From QALR01 sp964466625 (GTDB lineage: Bacteria > Bacillota > Clostridia > Oscillospirales > CAG-272): a stretch of 31,284 bases of DNA. Positions 1 to 7,863 of this stretch are shown piece by piece (the stretch's first letter is position 1; each line of letters starts with the position of its first letter). Below the pieces are notes generated by a model. It was not told the DNA's origin. It saw only the letters and a list, made by a program, of their open reading frames with translations, and made no database searches. A program made the translations under genes and the position numbers. The stretch lies in contig CAYXQF010000012.1 in NCBI GenBank assembly GCA_964466625.1, positions 1 to 31,284 on the forward strand, written 5' to 3'.

Positions 1-18
1 AAAAACTTTAGAGTCGAA

Positions 19-52
19 AAAAGCGGAGAAATCTCTCGAAATCTCCGCTTTT
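19..52 (-). terminator. Terminator downstream of tRNA-Gln
   Basis: An 11-bp perfect inverted repeat (AAAAGCGGAGA with TCTCCGCTTTT) encloses a 12-nt loop. Read on the minus strand it is followed by a run of T and lies about 40 nt beyond the tRNA-Gln 3' end. It has T-rich flanks on both sides, so it could also end a transcript arriving from the left. Confidence 0.7.
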
Positions 53-92
53 CTCTTGTTTTCGTGCCTGCATCTAAATCAGACACTTATCT

Positions 93-170
93 TGGCTGGG
101 ATAGTTGGACTCGAACCAACGAAATGCAAGAGTCAAAGTCTTGTGCCTTAACCGACTTGGCTATATCCCA
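93..170 (-). tRNA. tRNA-Gln (anticodon UUG), CCA encoded
   Basis: The minus strand folds as a complete cloverleaf. The acceptor stem is TGGGATA/TATCCCA, the discriminator base is G and CCA is encoded at the 3' end. The D arm is GCC...GGC. The anticodon stem CAAGA/TCTTG encloses the loop CTTTGAC, giving anticodon TTG (UUG, glutamine). The T arm is GTTGG-TTCGAGT-CCAAC. The weak U-A first acceptor pair is typical of bacterial tRNA-Gln. Confidence 0.95.
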
Positions 171-189
171 TTATTGATTTGTGCAAATT

Positions 190-219
190 ATTATAACATG
201 ATTTTGTGGCTGTTGTCAA
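190..219 (-). promoter_or_regulatory. Sigma-A promoter of tRNA-Gln
   Basis: On the minus strand TTGACA (219-214) and TATAAT (195-190) are separated by 18 bp, with a TGn extension just before the -10 box. It points at the tRNA, whose 5' end is about 20 nt downstream. Confidence 0.85.
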
Positions 220-228
220 TACAAAAGT

Positions 229-283
229 GTAAAAAAGATAGAAAATTGCCCTTGAGGTCGATGATTTGGTTCGACCTCAAGGG
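229..283 (-). terminator. Terminator of the SLH-protein gene
   Basis: A perfect 13-bp stem (249-261 with 271-283) and 9-nt loop lie 12 nt past the stop codon of the minus-strand gene. On that strand AATTTTC and then a T6 run follow (to about 229). Confidence 0.8.
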
Positions 284-295
284 GTGGCTTTGTTG

Positions 296-1549
296 TTAAT
301 TACATTTGGAAAACGTATAGAGGAGTACAGCGGCATCGGCACGTGTGACGGGTGCTGTGCGGTCTTCATTTGCCACAAGTCCTACAGATGCGAGCATGGC
401 ATAACCGTCATCGGAGATTTCATCTTCGGTTTCCACGCAGGCGGCAACGGCATCGGAAAAGGAAAGAGAACGTCCCGTGGCGATGCGGGCAAGAATGGTA
501 GACGCTTGCGCGGAGGTGATAGGTGCGTTGGGCTCAAAGATCCTGCCGTTTTCCGTTTCAATGCCGACAACAAGACCAAGATTTTCTGCTGTTGTGATAT
601 AACGGTTTTGATAATCGGTGAAATTTTCAGCATCAGTAAAAGAAGATCTTCTCGGCGCAAGCAAAGAAACTTCCATATCACACATTTGCATTGCCATGAT
701 CAGAAAATCTGCACGGGAAACGGTCTTTTCGGGATAGAAAAAGGCTTCGCCGCCGATCTTTTCGCCCACGAGGATCTCTTTTTCTGCGAGTGACACCGCG
801 GAAAGCTGTGCGTCATTGCCTTTCATGTCGGTATAAAGAATACCGCTTTTGTTTTCTGAGGTTGTGATGGAAACGGTGGCAGGCTCGGAGCGATTGCCAT
901 AGCAATCCACGGCAACAAAGGTAAAGCTGTCAGTGCCGGCACTGCCAAGGCTTGCCGTATAACGAAATTCCCCTTTTTCCGCATTTAAAAGGGTAAGATT
1001 TCCTTTTTTCGGGGAATCCACAATGAAATAGGTGAGCGTGTCACCGTCGGGATCTTCAGCGCTAAGAGAAGAGAAAACGGGAACGGATTCCTTTGCTTCC
1101 AAGGAAGCCGCATTTGCCATCGGCTTGCCGTTGAGACTTTCAAGCATACAAACGGTGCAAACGAAATCATTTTCATAAGCATCGCCGTATGGTTTAAAGG
1201 TGAAGCTTGCCGTTTTACCTGCTTCGGTAGGGATAAAACGGAGAGCGGCAATTGCTTCATACGAGATGAATTGTCCCACGGTGACGTCCGTGGAGCCGAG
1301 CTTCAAGATGCCGTCGTTTTCGCTTGGCAAAGAGGAGATCTCCACGCCAACGTAAGAAGCATTGCCAAGTGCTTCTTCAAAATCCTCTGCGGTGAAAGAA
1401 ACGGTGTTTTTGCCTACACCGGTTTTGATGATCTGCACGTCTTCCTGCAAAACGGAAATGGCAGGAGAGAGAAGTCCGCCGGCATAAACGTTCATGCCGA
1501 TACATAAGAAAAGACAAAAAAGAAGTCCGAGAAAACAGATTTTTTTCAT
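296..1549 (-). CDS. Secreted protein with cadherin/Ig-like repeats and S-layer homology (SLH) domains
   Basis: A 417-residue exported protein, probably held at the cell surface. The N-terminus (MKKICFLGLLFCLFLCIGMNVYAGG) is a signal peptide with a likely cut after VYA. The central part (about 140-250) contains a cadherin/Ig-like repeat seen in the phrases AEDPDGDTLTY and GTDSFTFVAVD. From about 285 to the end there are two SLH-like repeats (VSRADFLIMAMQMC..., then ITSAQASTILARIATG) and a weaker third (VTRADAAVLLYTF). SLH domains in other Firmicutes bind pyruvylated secondary wall polymer. The frame is open 40 codons further upstream, but the ATG at 1549 is chosen because it starts the signal peptide and has AAAGGAAGG 12 nt before it. 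It appears monocistronic, with its own terminator. The ligand or partner cannot be told from sequence. Confidence 0.8.
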   Translation of the reverse strand: MKKICFLGLLFCLFLCIGMNVYAGGLLSPAISVLQEDVQIIKTGVGKNTVSFTAEDFEEALGNASYVGVEISSLPSENDGILKLGSTDVTVGQFISYEAIAALRFIPTEAGKTASFTFKPYGDAYENDFVCTVCMLESLNGKPMANAASLEAKESVPVFSSLSAEDPDGDTLTYFIVDSPKKGNLTLLNAEKGEFRYTASLGSAGTDSFTFVAVDCYGNRSEPATVSITTSENKSGILYTDMKGNDAQLSAVSLAEKEILVGEKIGGEAFFYPEKTVSRADFLIMAMQMCDMEVSLLAPRRSSFTDAENFTDYQNRYITTAENLGLVVGIETENGRIFEPNAPITSAQASTILARIATGRSLSFSDAVAACVETEDEISDDGYAMLASVGLVANEDRTAPVTRADAAVLLYTFSKCN

Positions 1550-1673
1550 AAAAATTATGAACCTTCCTTTCATATCATCGGAAAAGATCCGCATCATAAA
1601 GCCATGCTTTAGCAATCTTTGCCGATTTTGATAAGAGTATTTTGTCCGAGGGGATATTTTCTTATGCAAAAAC

Positions 1674-1702
1674 TTGACAGAAATGCAGAAAAAAGATAAA
1701 AT
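1674..1702 (+). promoter_or_regulatory. Sigma-A promoter of the SPFH operon
   Basis: TTGACA (1674-1679), 17-bp spacer, TAAAAT (1697-1702). It lies 49 bp upstream of the SPFH start codon and is the only strong promoter seen before the four-gene plus-strand operon. Confidence 0.85.
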
Positions 1703-1751
1703 ATAAGATAGAATAAAATTGATCTTTAGTAAGGATCGAAAGGAGTTATTT

Positions 1752-2744
1752 ATGTTTTTATTCGCAATTGGTATTTTGGCATTGGCAGTCGCTATCGGTG
1801 CTGTTATCTACGTTTTGAAAAATTGCAAGCAGGGTACTTATCCTAAAAAGAGAAGCGCCGGTCTTGCGATCGCGGTAGCTTGTGTCTTGTTGGCGGTGGT
1901 TTGCATTTCTTCGGATTGCATCACGTCGATCCCCACCGGTCATACGGGTATCGTGACGACGTTCGGTCACGTTGAGGATTATACATATGAAGCAGGTCTT
2001 CACGTGAAGATGCCTTGGCAGCAGGTTATCAAAATGGATAACCGTATCCAGAAAAAGATCGTGGAGATGAAATGCTTCTCCAGTGATATTCAAGAGGTTG
2101 ATGCGGTCTACACCATCAACTATCAGATCGAAAAATCCAATGCGCAGACGATCTATCGCACCATCGGTCAGGACTATTATGACACCATCATTTTGCCTCG
2201 TATTCAGGAATCTGTTAAGAGCGTGATCGCAAAATATAATGCGGAAAGCCTCATTTCCAGCCGTGAAAATCTTTCCAATGAGATCCTTCGGAATCTTGTC
2301 GGCAAATTGCAGGTATATAACATCGAAGTCATCGACGCTTCCATTGAAAACCTTGACTTCTCTGATACATATACCAACGCGGTAGAAGCAAAGCAGGTTG
2401 CAGAACAGAATAAACTCAAAGCGCAGATCGAACAGGAACAGGCGATCCTCGAAGCAGAAGCTGCGGCAGAACGTGCTTTGATCGAAGCAAAAGCAGAAGC
2501 AGAACGCGCTATCATCGAAGCGGAAGCGAAAGCAGAAGCACAGAAGAAGGAAGCGGACGCAAAAGCTTATGCAGGTGAAAAAGAAGCAGAAGCAAACGTG
2601 AAGATCGCGGCAAGCCTTTCCGAAGATCTTATCCAGTACAAGACTGTGGAACAGTGGAACGGCGAGCTTCCCACCTATGTGGGCGGCGAAGGCACGCTTC
2701 CGATCCTTGATTTGACGGGCGGCAGCGCTGCGACAAATGAATAA
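1752..2744 (+). CDS. SPFH/band-7 (prohibitin-like) membrane protein
   Basis: A 330-residue membrane-anchored SPFH family protein. Two hydrophobic segments (about 2-22 and 35-53) are followed by the band-7 domain (about 57-230), recognisable by IPTGHTGIVTTFG near its start and LDFSDTYTNAVEAKQVAEQ at its end. An Ala/Glu-rich coiled coil follows (about 225-290), then a short tail ending in LPILDLTGG. Family members form large ring or cage oligomers that organise membrane microdomains or control membrane proteases. The ATG at 1752 has a well-placed AAGGAG; an in-frame start 11 codons earlier lacks one. The gene opens an operon and overlaps the next gene by 8 nt, so translation is probably coupled. 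Two N-terminal helices, rather than the single one usual in HflK/HflC, is a small peculiarity. Confidence 0.9.
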   Translation: MFLFAIGILALAVAIGAVIYVLKNCKQGTYPKKRSAGLAIAVACVLLAVVCISSDCITSIPTGHTGIVTTFGHVEDYTYEAGLHVKMPWQQVIKMDNRIQKKIVEMKCFSSDIQEVDAVYTINYQIEKSNAQTIYRTIGQDYYDTIILPRIQESVKSVIAKYNAESLISSRENLSNEILRNLVGKLQVYNIEVIDASIENLDFSDTYTNAVEAKQVAEQNKLKAQIEQEQAILEAEAAAERALIEAKAEAERAIIEAEAKAEAQKKEADAKAYAGEKEAEANVKIAASLSEDLIQYKTVEQWNGELPTYVGGEGTLPILDLTGGSAATNE

Positions 2745-3528
2745 GCTACTTGAAAAAAAGCAAACGGACGGGAAAAATTTTTCCCGTCCGCGCCGAATCT
2801 TGATTTCGGCGATGGCGGTGCTTCTTTTGATTGCGGTCGTCCTTTTGGGACGCTTTATCTTGGAGCCGCCTTATATTTATTCGACAAAAACGAGAACGCT
2901 CCTCTATCACCTCGTGATGGACGAGCCGTATAGCCCGTACTCCTATCTTTTCGTTAGAGAAGCGGACTTTGAAGCACAGCTTGCGGCGATCAAAGAATCG
3001 GGGATCCCTACCTATTTTGCGGACGAGCCCGAAAAAGCAGGCGGCAAGCCTTGCCTCGTGCTCACCTTTGACGATGGTTATGAAGATAACTACACGACAG
3101 CTTTTCCGCTCCTTTCGCAGTATGAGATCAAAGCCACCGTCTTTCTGATCGCGGATATGATCGGCACGGAAGGGCATCTTTCCGAGGAGCAGATTCGTGA
3201 AATGGCAAAGAGTGGGCTTATTCGCTTTGGCAGTCATACGCTTTCTCACCCGAAGCTCACGGAGCTTGATGAGGAATCGCTGGTCAGAGAGCTTGTGCTT
3301 TCCAAGGAAAGAATTGAAGAAGTTACGGGTGAGCGTGTGGAAGCGCTTGCGTATCCCAATGGACTTTATAACGAAACGGTGGAAAAAGCGGCAAAAAAAG
3401 CGGGATATCGCTATTGCTACACCACCGACGTGCCGCAGAAATCCTATTATCCGAACACGCGCTTGCCGCGTGACTACGTTTCCAGAGATATGACAGCGGC
3501 GGATCTTGCGGTTCTTTTCCCACAATAA
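2737..3528 (+). CDS. Membrane-anchored polysaccharide deacetylase (NodB/CE4 family)
   Basis: A 263-residue protein with a short basic cytoplasmic head, one signal-anchor helix (about 20-43) and an extracytoplasmic NodB domain. CE4 landmarks are motif 1 TFDDG (110-114; the first Asp is the catalytic base and the second binds metal), motif 2 HTLSH (His167 and His171, metal ligands) and motif 3 AYPNGLYN (205-212). CE4 enzymes remove N- or O-acetyl groups from peptidoglycan or other wall glycans. Motif 5 (LxxH) is not evident near the C-terminus, so the domain may be slightly trimmed. The start codon sits inside the last codons of the SPFH gene, implying coupled synthesis. The first codons contain a perfect 26-bp palindrome, listed separately. 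Confidence 0.88.
   Translation: MNKLLEKKQTDGKNFSRPRRILISAMAVLLLIAVVLLGRFILEPPYIYSTKTRTLLYHLVMDEPYSPYSYLFVREADFEAQLAAIKESGIPTYFADEPEKAGGKPCLVLTFDDGYEDNYTTAFPLLSQYEIKATVFLIADMIGTEGHLSEEQIREMAKSGLIRFGSHTLSHPKLTELDEESLVRELVLSKERIEEVTGERVEALAYPNGLYNETVEKAAKKAGYRYCYTTDVPQKSYYPNTRLPRDYVSRDMTAADLAVLFPQ
2765..2790. repeat. Perfect 26-bp palindrome inside the deacetylase coding start
   Basis: The half-site CGGACGGGAAAAA (2765-2777) is followed at once by its exact reverse complement TTTTTCCCGTCCG. It lies nine codons into the deacetylase gene. It could form an mRNA hairpin or cruciform, or act as a binding site. It is not a usual terminator because no T run follows the stem. Confidence 0.8.
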
Positions 3529-3552
3529 ATATAATAATAAGGAGAGATTTTT

Positions 3553-4614
3553 ATGGAACAGATGATGCTTCCGAAAACGATTTATACAGGTAAATGGCAT
3601 GGCGGTCATATTCAAGGCATCGCCGTGGATAAAAATCGCCAATATATGTATTGCTCTTTCACGACAGAATTCGTAAAGCTCGATATGCAAGGTAATGTGA
3701 TCGGTTCGGTCAAGGGTTTTACGGGGCATCTCGGTTGCATGGCGTATAACGCGGAAAACGGCAAGGTTTACGCTTCTCTCGAATATAAAAACGATGCCAT
3801 CGGACGCAGTATTCTCAATAAGCTCGGTATTGAAAACGATATCCAAAATGCTTTTTACGTTGCGATCTTTGACGTGGACAAGATCGATCATCTTGACATG
3901 GATTTTACTGAAAATGACGTGATGAAAACGGTTTGGCTGCGTGAAGCGACAGAGGATTATCTTGCTGCATGGGAAGAAGACGGCAAACGTGTGGAGCATC
4001 GCCATGGTGCTTCGGGCATTGACGGGATTACCTTTGCGCCTGCGTTTGAGGGCGAGGGTATGCGTCTTCTTGTGGCGTATGGCATTTACGGCGACGTGGC
4101 GCGCGAAGACAATGATTATCAGGTGCTTCTTTCTTACCGTCCCGAAGCGCTCGTACCGTATGAGGACGTGCTTTCCGCCGACCATATCCACACGAGCGGT
4201 CCTGAAAAGGCAGATGAAAAATATTTTGTCTTCACGGGGAACACCAACTGGGGCGTGCAAAACGCGGAATACGATCCCGAAACGGGCAATATCTTTCTTG
4301 CTGTTTATCCCGGTAAAAAAGAAAAATATCCGAATTTCAAAATGTTCGCGATCGACGGCAAAAAAACACCTCGCACAGAGAAGCTTCTCGGCTACAAAAA
4401 TGGGGAGATCGGCAAAGTTCTTTCTCTTGCCGAAACACCGAACGGGGCAAACGGCATCTACGGTTCCTATTTCCGCTACGGTGCGACGGGCATGATCGCG
4501 CTTGGCGGTGGACTTTTCTACTTCTCCGAGGATCATAACGGTGACGGTTATTGGGATTCGGAAATTTGCCTGTATCGCTACACGGGCGAAGGTCGTCTTT
4601 TTGAAAAGCTTTGA
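3553..4614 (+). CDS. Conserved-looking protein of unknown function, possibly beta-propeller
   Basis: A 353-residue protein that I cannot assign to a named family. It has no signal peptide or membrane helix. Short recurring strand-like units rich in G, Y and aromatic residues (HIQGIAVDKNRQYMYCSF, HLGCMAYNAENGKVYASL, WGVQNAEYDPETGNIFLAVY, GMIALGGGLFYFSEDHNGDG) suggest a beta-propeller, and the last contains an Asp-rich turn that could bind calcium. It starts 24 nt after the deacetylase with AAGGAGAG 8 nt before the ATG, so it belongs to the same operon. A cytoplasmic propeller next to a wall deacetylase may bind or process a sugar, but that is inference from context only. Confidence 0.75.
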   Translation: MEQMMLPKTIYTGKWHGGHIQGIAVDKNRQYMYCSFTTEFVKLDMQGNVIGSVKGFTGHLGCMAYNAENGKVYASLEYKNDAIGRSILNKLGIENDIQNAFYVAIFDVDKIDHLDMDFTENDVMKTVWLREATEDYLAAWEEDGKRVEHRHGASGIDGITFAPAFEGEGMRLLVAYGIYGDVAREDNDYQVLLSYRPEALVPYEDVLSADHIHTSGPEKADEKYFVFTGNTNWGVQNAEYDPETGNIFLAVYPGKKEKYPNFKMFAIDGKKTPRTEKLLGYKNGEIGKVLSLAETPNGANGIYGSYFRYGATGMIALGGGLFYFSEDHNGDGYWDSEICLYRYTGEGRLFEKL

Positions 4615-4644
4615 CGGTAAATAACGAAACATAAAGGAGGGCGC

Positions 4645-5232
4645 ATGGAAGAACTTAAAAAAATCGTTGCGAAAAATATAACTGCCTTGCGCACAGCAAA
4701 GGGTATGACACAGCTTGAGCTTGGCGCTGAGATCAGCTACTCCGATAAAGCGATCTCCAAATGGGAAAGAGGCGAATCCATTCCCGATGCATTCGTGCTT
4801 TTGAAGCTCAGTCGCATTTTTGGTTGTACGGTGGACTATCTGCTCACCGAGCACGCTGAGGGCGAAAAGCCGAAAATCGAAAAGCCGCGCACCAATCACA
4901 TCAGCCTTTCGCTGATCGCCATCATCGGCGTTTGGACGTTGGCGCTGCTTGTGTTCGTCATCTTGGTGCTGACGAAGATCGTTTATCCGATGATCTTCGC
5001 GTATGCGCTGATCGTTTCGCTGATCGTGCTTCTCGTTTTCAGTTGTATTTGGGGGAAGAGGCTTTATAACCTCATCATCATCTCCGCTCTGGTCTGGAGC
5101 ATCATACTGACGGTGTATTTGCATTTCGTGATGTTTGCCTTAAATCCGTGGCAGATCGTCACGCTCGGTATTCCTGCCCAGCTCATCGTGGTCCTTTGCT
5201 TTCAGCTTCGCAGACGCAAAAAATCAAACTAA
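4645..5232 (+). CDS. XRE-family regulator with C-terminal membrane domain
   Basis: A 195-residue protein. Residues 1-65 form a Cro/CI-type helix-turn-helix (MTQLELGAEISYSDKAISKWERGESIPD, then DYLLTEH). About 88-190 contains three or four hydrophobic segments ending in a basic tail (RRRKKSN). Membrane-tethered XRE proteins of this build are common in Clostridia and are thought to sense the envelope. The gene follows the preceding one by 30 nt, has AAAGGAGGG before its ATG, and is last before a strong terminator, so it may be the operon's own regulator. The signal it responds to is unknown. Confidence 0.85.
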   Translation: MEELKKIVAKNITALRTAKGMTQLELGAEISYSDKAISKWERGESIPDAFVLLKLSRIFGCTVDYLLTEHAEGEKPKIEKPRTNHISLSLIAIIGVWTLALLVFVILVLTKIVYPMIFAYALIVSLIVLLVFSCIWGKRLYNLIIISALVWSIILTVYLHFVMFALNPWQIVTLGIPAQLIVVLCFQLRRRKKSN

Positions 5233-5267
5233 AATCACAAAATATGTATAAATAATGCAAAAAACGG

Positions 5268-5297
5268 CAACTCTACGATTCGTAGAGTTGTTTTTTT
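5268..5297 (+). terminator. Terminator of the SPFH operon
   Basis: A 10-bp stem CAACTCTACG/CGTAGAGTTG with a 3-nt loop is followed by seven T residues, 35 nt after the XRE stop codon. Confidence 0.9.
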
Positions 5298-5324
5298 CGT
5301 TTTGTAGAGGAATTTTTACCTTAT

Positions 5325-5361
5325 TCTACGCGCGGTGCGCGCGTATGTAGAGGGCGCGCAC
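5325..5361. repeat. GC-rich overlapping dyads between two operons
   Basis: TCTACGCGCG-GTG-CGCGCGTA overlaps a second possible stem GTGCGCGC (5335-5342) with GCGCGCAC (5354-5361), so the two folds exclude each other. The motif GTAGAG recurs around it (5282, 5304, 5346). It lies just upstream of the next promoter. The role is unknown; an operator cluster is one possibility. Confidence 0.45.
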
Positions 5362-5371
5362 GTTTCGTAGG

Positions 5372-5400
5372 TTGCTTTTTGGGGTGTGCATGGGTATACT
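5372..5400 (+). promoter_or_regulatory. Probable promoter of the PAP2-like gene
   Basis: TTGCTT (5372-5377), 17-bp spacer, TATACT (5395-5400), placed 49 bp upstream of the start codon. Confidence 0.6.
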
Positions 5401-5449
5401 GAAACTGTAATTCAAAACAAAAACGCAGTGATGAAAGGAATTTTCAGTT

Positions 5450-6082
5450 ATGGTTGCAAGTCAGACGAATATGAATAGTCATGAAAAAATTTCAAGATTG
5501 GGAAAGGTGCTCGCGAAGATCGTTCGCGTGCTGACGATCCCACCGCTTCTTGTGAGCGCACTCATGGTGTTGCTTTATGTGCAGGTCCCCGCGATGTTTC
5601 GCGGCATTGGCGATCTTTTTGCCGTGATCGCAGCACTTGCCATCGTTCCCACATTGGCGTATCCTCTCCAGCCCGTGATCCCGAAATTCCGCGGCACAGG
5701 CAGAAAAGGTCAGCGCACGCTTGCTTTTATCATGAGCTTTATCGGCTATACGGGTGGTTTTATCTTCTCCCTTGTCGCTGATATCACAGCAGAGCTTCGT
5801 ATCGTTTTCGTGGTGTATTTCCTCTCCATGCTTGTGCTTGTGCTTTTCAACCGCTTCTCTGATTATCATGCCAGCGGCCATGCTTGTGGACTAATGGGTC
5901 CACCCCTTTTTGCGATGTATTATCTCGGTATGTCCTGGCTTTTGCCCTGTGTGCTTCTCGGTGTTGCTGTCGCTTGGTCTTCGCTTTATCTGAAACGCCA
6001 CAACGCAAAGGAGCTTTTGCTCGGCGCGATGTGCTCCGCGCTTGCTTTCAGCGCTGTTGTCAGCATTTACGCATTCTTTTGA
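5450..6082 (+). CDS. Polytopic membrane protein, PAP2-like
   Basis: A 210-residue integral membrane protein with about five or six hydrophobic helices. The only recognisable catalytic-like signature is DYHASGHACG (about 138-147), which resembles the SGH core of type 2 phosphatidic acid phosphatases; a canonical KxxxxxxRP motif is not clear, although the loop KFRGTGRKGQR is basic. PAP2 relatives dephosphorylate lipid phosphates such as undecaprenyl pyrophosphate at the membrane. AAAGGAA precedes the ATG at 5450. The gene has its own promoter and terminator and so is monocistronic. The family assignment is tentative. Confidence 0.65.
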   Translation: MVASQTNMNSHEKISRLGKVLAKIVRVLTIPPLLVSALMVLLYVQVPAMFRGIGDLFAVIAALAIVPTLAYPLQPVIPKFRGTGRKGQRTLAFIMSFIGYTGGFIFSLVADITAELRIVFVVYFLSMLVLVLFNRFSDYHASGHACGLMGPPLFAMYYLGMSWLLPCVLLGVAVAWSSLYLKRHNAKELLLGAMCSALAFSAVVSIYAFF

Positions 6083-6100
6083 TGATCGGATAAATATAAA

Positions 6101-6135
6101 AACAGCAGGGAATTTTCGGTTCCTTGCTGTTTTTT
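6101..6135 (+). terminator. Terminator after the PAP2-like gene
   Basis: AACAGCAGGGAA pairs with TTCCTTGCTGTT (one G-T pair) around a 7-nt loop, then TTTT and a second T4 run follow. It starts 18 nt after the stop codon. Confidence 0.8.
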
Positions 6136-6168
6136 GTTTTGTGAGATTCATTATAGAAAAAAGAATTA

Positions 6169-6197
6169 TTGACGATTTCCCATTTTAATGATATAAT
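6169..6197 (+). promoter_or_regulatory. Sigma-A promoter of malQ
   Basis: TTGACG (6169-6174), 17-bp spacer, perfect TATAAT (6192-6197). The transcript would have a leader of about 80 nt. A small dyad, GACA-4-TGTC (6208-6219), lies just past the expected start and could be an operator half-site pair, but it is too short to be sure. Confidence 0.85.
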
Positions 6198-6284
6198 ACC
6201 ATTAACAGACATATTTGTCAAATTGGAATGGCAAACTTCGCAGCTTTTTGTGGAGTTTTATCAATAACCTGAGAAAGGAATCTC

Positions 6285-7823
6285 ATGACTATGAAAAAAC
6301 AGACACCTCTTTTGGAGCGCCGCCGCAGTGGTATTTTGATGCCTATCTTCTCGCTTCCCGCACCGCATGGCATCGGTACGTTCGGTAAATGCGCGTATGA
6401 ATTTGTCGATTTTTTGGAAAAGGCAAAGCAAAGCTATTGGCAGATCTTGCCGCTTGGCCCCACGGGCTATGGAGATTCCCCTTATCAAGCGTATTCCACC
6501 TTTGCGGGCAATCCCTATTTCATTGATCTCCCTATGCTTTGTGAAGAAGGGTATCTCACCATTGCGGAATGTGCCGCAGAGGATTTTAGTGCCAATGCGG
6601 AAAAAATTGATTACGGCAAGCTTTATAACAGCCGTTTTCCGCTTTTGCGCCGTGCGCTTCCTCGCTTCCTTGAAAATACACCTGCGGATTTTGAAGCTTT
6701 TTGCAAGAAAAACGCATTTTGGCTCCATGATTATGCCCTTTATATGGCACTCAAAAATGAAAATGGCGGCAAGCCCTTCGTAGAGTGGGATATGCCGATC
6801 CGTTTGCGCAAGAAAAAAGCATTGAAAGAAGCTGAAGAACGCTTGGCAGACGAAACGATCTTCTGGAAGATGATCCAATATTTCTTTTTCAAGCAGTGGT
6901 CTGCGCTGAAAGCGTATGCCAATAAAAAAGGTGTTTCCATTATCGGTGACTTGCCGATCTACGTTTCGCCCGATAGCTCTGACGTCTGGTCGGCGCCCTC
7001 GCAGTTTGAGCTTGATGAAGAAGGCAGAATGATCCGTGTAGCAGGTTGTCCGCCGGACGCTTTCACCGCAGACGGCCAGCTTTGGGGCAATCCGCTTTAC
7101 CGTTGGGACGTGATGAAAGGGGACGGCTATGCTTGGTGGTGCCGCCGTATGAAAGCCGCATCTCAGCTTTATGACGTGGTGCGTCTGGATCATTTCCGTG
7201 GCTTTGCCGGCTATTATACCATTGAAGCCGGTCGCAAAAATGCAAGAAAAGGCAAGTGGGAAGATGGTCCCGGCATGGATCTTTTCCGCACGATGCAAAA
7301 AAAGCTCGGTGATATCGACATCATCGCAGAAGACCTCGGCTTCCTGACACCCGACGTTTATCAGTTGCTTCATGACAGCGGTTATCCGGGTATGAAAGTA
7401 TTGCAGTTTGCGTTCGGCGATCCGAAAAACGAAAGTGAATATCTCCCTCATACCTATCCGAAAAACTGCGTGGCATACGTTGGCACGCATGACAACGAAA
7501 CCGTGATCGGCTGGCTGAAAAATGCAAACCCCGTGACGAAAAAACAGGCAACGGATTATCTGCGCCTGAACGAAAAAGAAGGTCTTAACTGGGGTGCGAT
7601 GCGCGCGGCACTCGCATCTCCTGCGAATACCGTTATTTTGCAGATGCAGGATCTTCTCGGTCTTGGCAACGAAGCGCGTATCAATGAGCCTTCCACCCTC
7701 GGTAAAAACTGGACTTGGCGTGTGAAAAAAGAATGTATCAACGATTGGCTTGCTAATCTCATTCGCTTGAATACAGAACTTTATTTCCGCGATGCCAAAA
7801 CGGAAAAAGCAAAGAAAAAATAA
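6285..7823 (+). CDS. malQ: 4-alpha-glucanotransferase (amylomaltase, GH77)
   Basis: A 512-residue cytoplasmic enzyme of full family length that transfers alpha-1,4-glucan segments between maltodextrins and releases glucose, as part of glycogen or maltodextrin use. The GH77 signatures are intact: LPLGPTGYGDSPYQ (about 55-68), LDHFRGFAGYY with nucleophile Asp302, IIAEDLGFLTP with acid/base Glu349, and VGTHDNET with Asp403. AAAGGAA precedes the ATG at 6285. It is monocistronic between its own promoter and a strong two-way terminator. No glycogen phosphorylase, debranching or maltose transport genes are next to it. Confidence 0.95.
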   Translation: MTMKKQTPLLERRRSGILMPIFSLPAPHGIGTFGKCAYEFVDFLEKAKQSYWQILPLGPTGYGDSPYQAYSTFAGNPYFIDLPMLCEEGYLTIAECAAEDFSANAEKIDYGKLYNSRFPLLRRALPRFLENTPADFEAFCKKNAFWLHDYALYMALKNENGGKPFVEWDMPIRLRKKKALKEAEERLADETIFWKMIQYFFFKQWSALKAYANKKGVSIIGDLPIYVSPDSSDVWSAPSQFELDEEGRMIRVAGCPPDAFTADGQLWGNPLYRWDVMKGDGYAWWCRRMKAASQLYDVVRLDHFRGFAGYYTIEAGRKNARKGKWEDGPGMDLFRTMQKKLGDIDIIAEDLGFLTPDVYQLLHDSGYPGMKVLQFAFGDPKNESEYLPHTYPKNCVAYVGTHDNETVIGWLKNANPVTKKQATDYLRLNEKEGLNWGAMRAALASPANTVILQMQDLLGLGNEARINEPSTLGKNWTWRVKKECINDWLANLIRLNTELYFRDAKTEKAKKK

Positions 7824-7825
7824 AT

Positions 7826-7860
7826 AAAAATTCCCGACAGATATCCTGTCGGGAATTTTT
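7826..7860. terminator. Bidirectional terminator between malQ and the DUF4838-like gene
   Basis: A perfect 15-bp stem (AAAAATTCCCGACAG with its reverse complement) and a 5-nt loop place an A run on one side and a T run on the other, so it can end both convergent transcripts. Confidence 0.9.
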
Positions 7861-7863
7861 ATA

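Noticed and set aside
2746..5124. A 792-codon open frame on the minus strand opposite the deacetylase, the 353-residue gene and the XRE gene.
   Set aside because: Its translation is rich in Arg, His, Phe and Ile with no recognisable domain, and three plus-strand genes with ribosome sites and known motifs cover the same DNA. It is the antisense shadow of their codon bias.
5450..6082. The PAP2-like gene considered as undecaprenyl pyrophosphate phosphatase (BcrC-like).
   Set aside because: Only the SGH-like core is visible; the other PAP2 motifs are not clear enough for a specific enzyme name.
6198..6284. The malQ leader considered as a riboswitch.
   Set aside because: The leader is about 85 nt with only a 4-bp dyad and no known aptamer signature or terminator-antiterminator pair.
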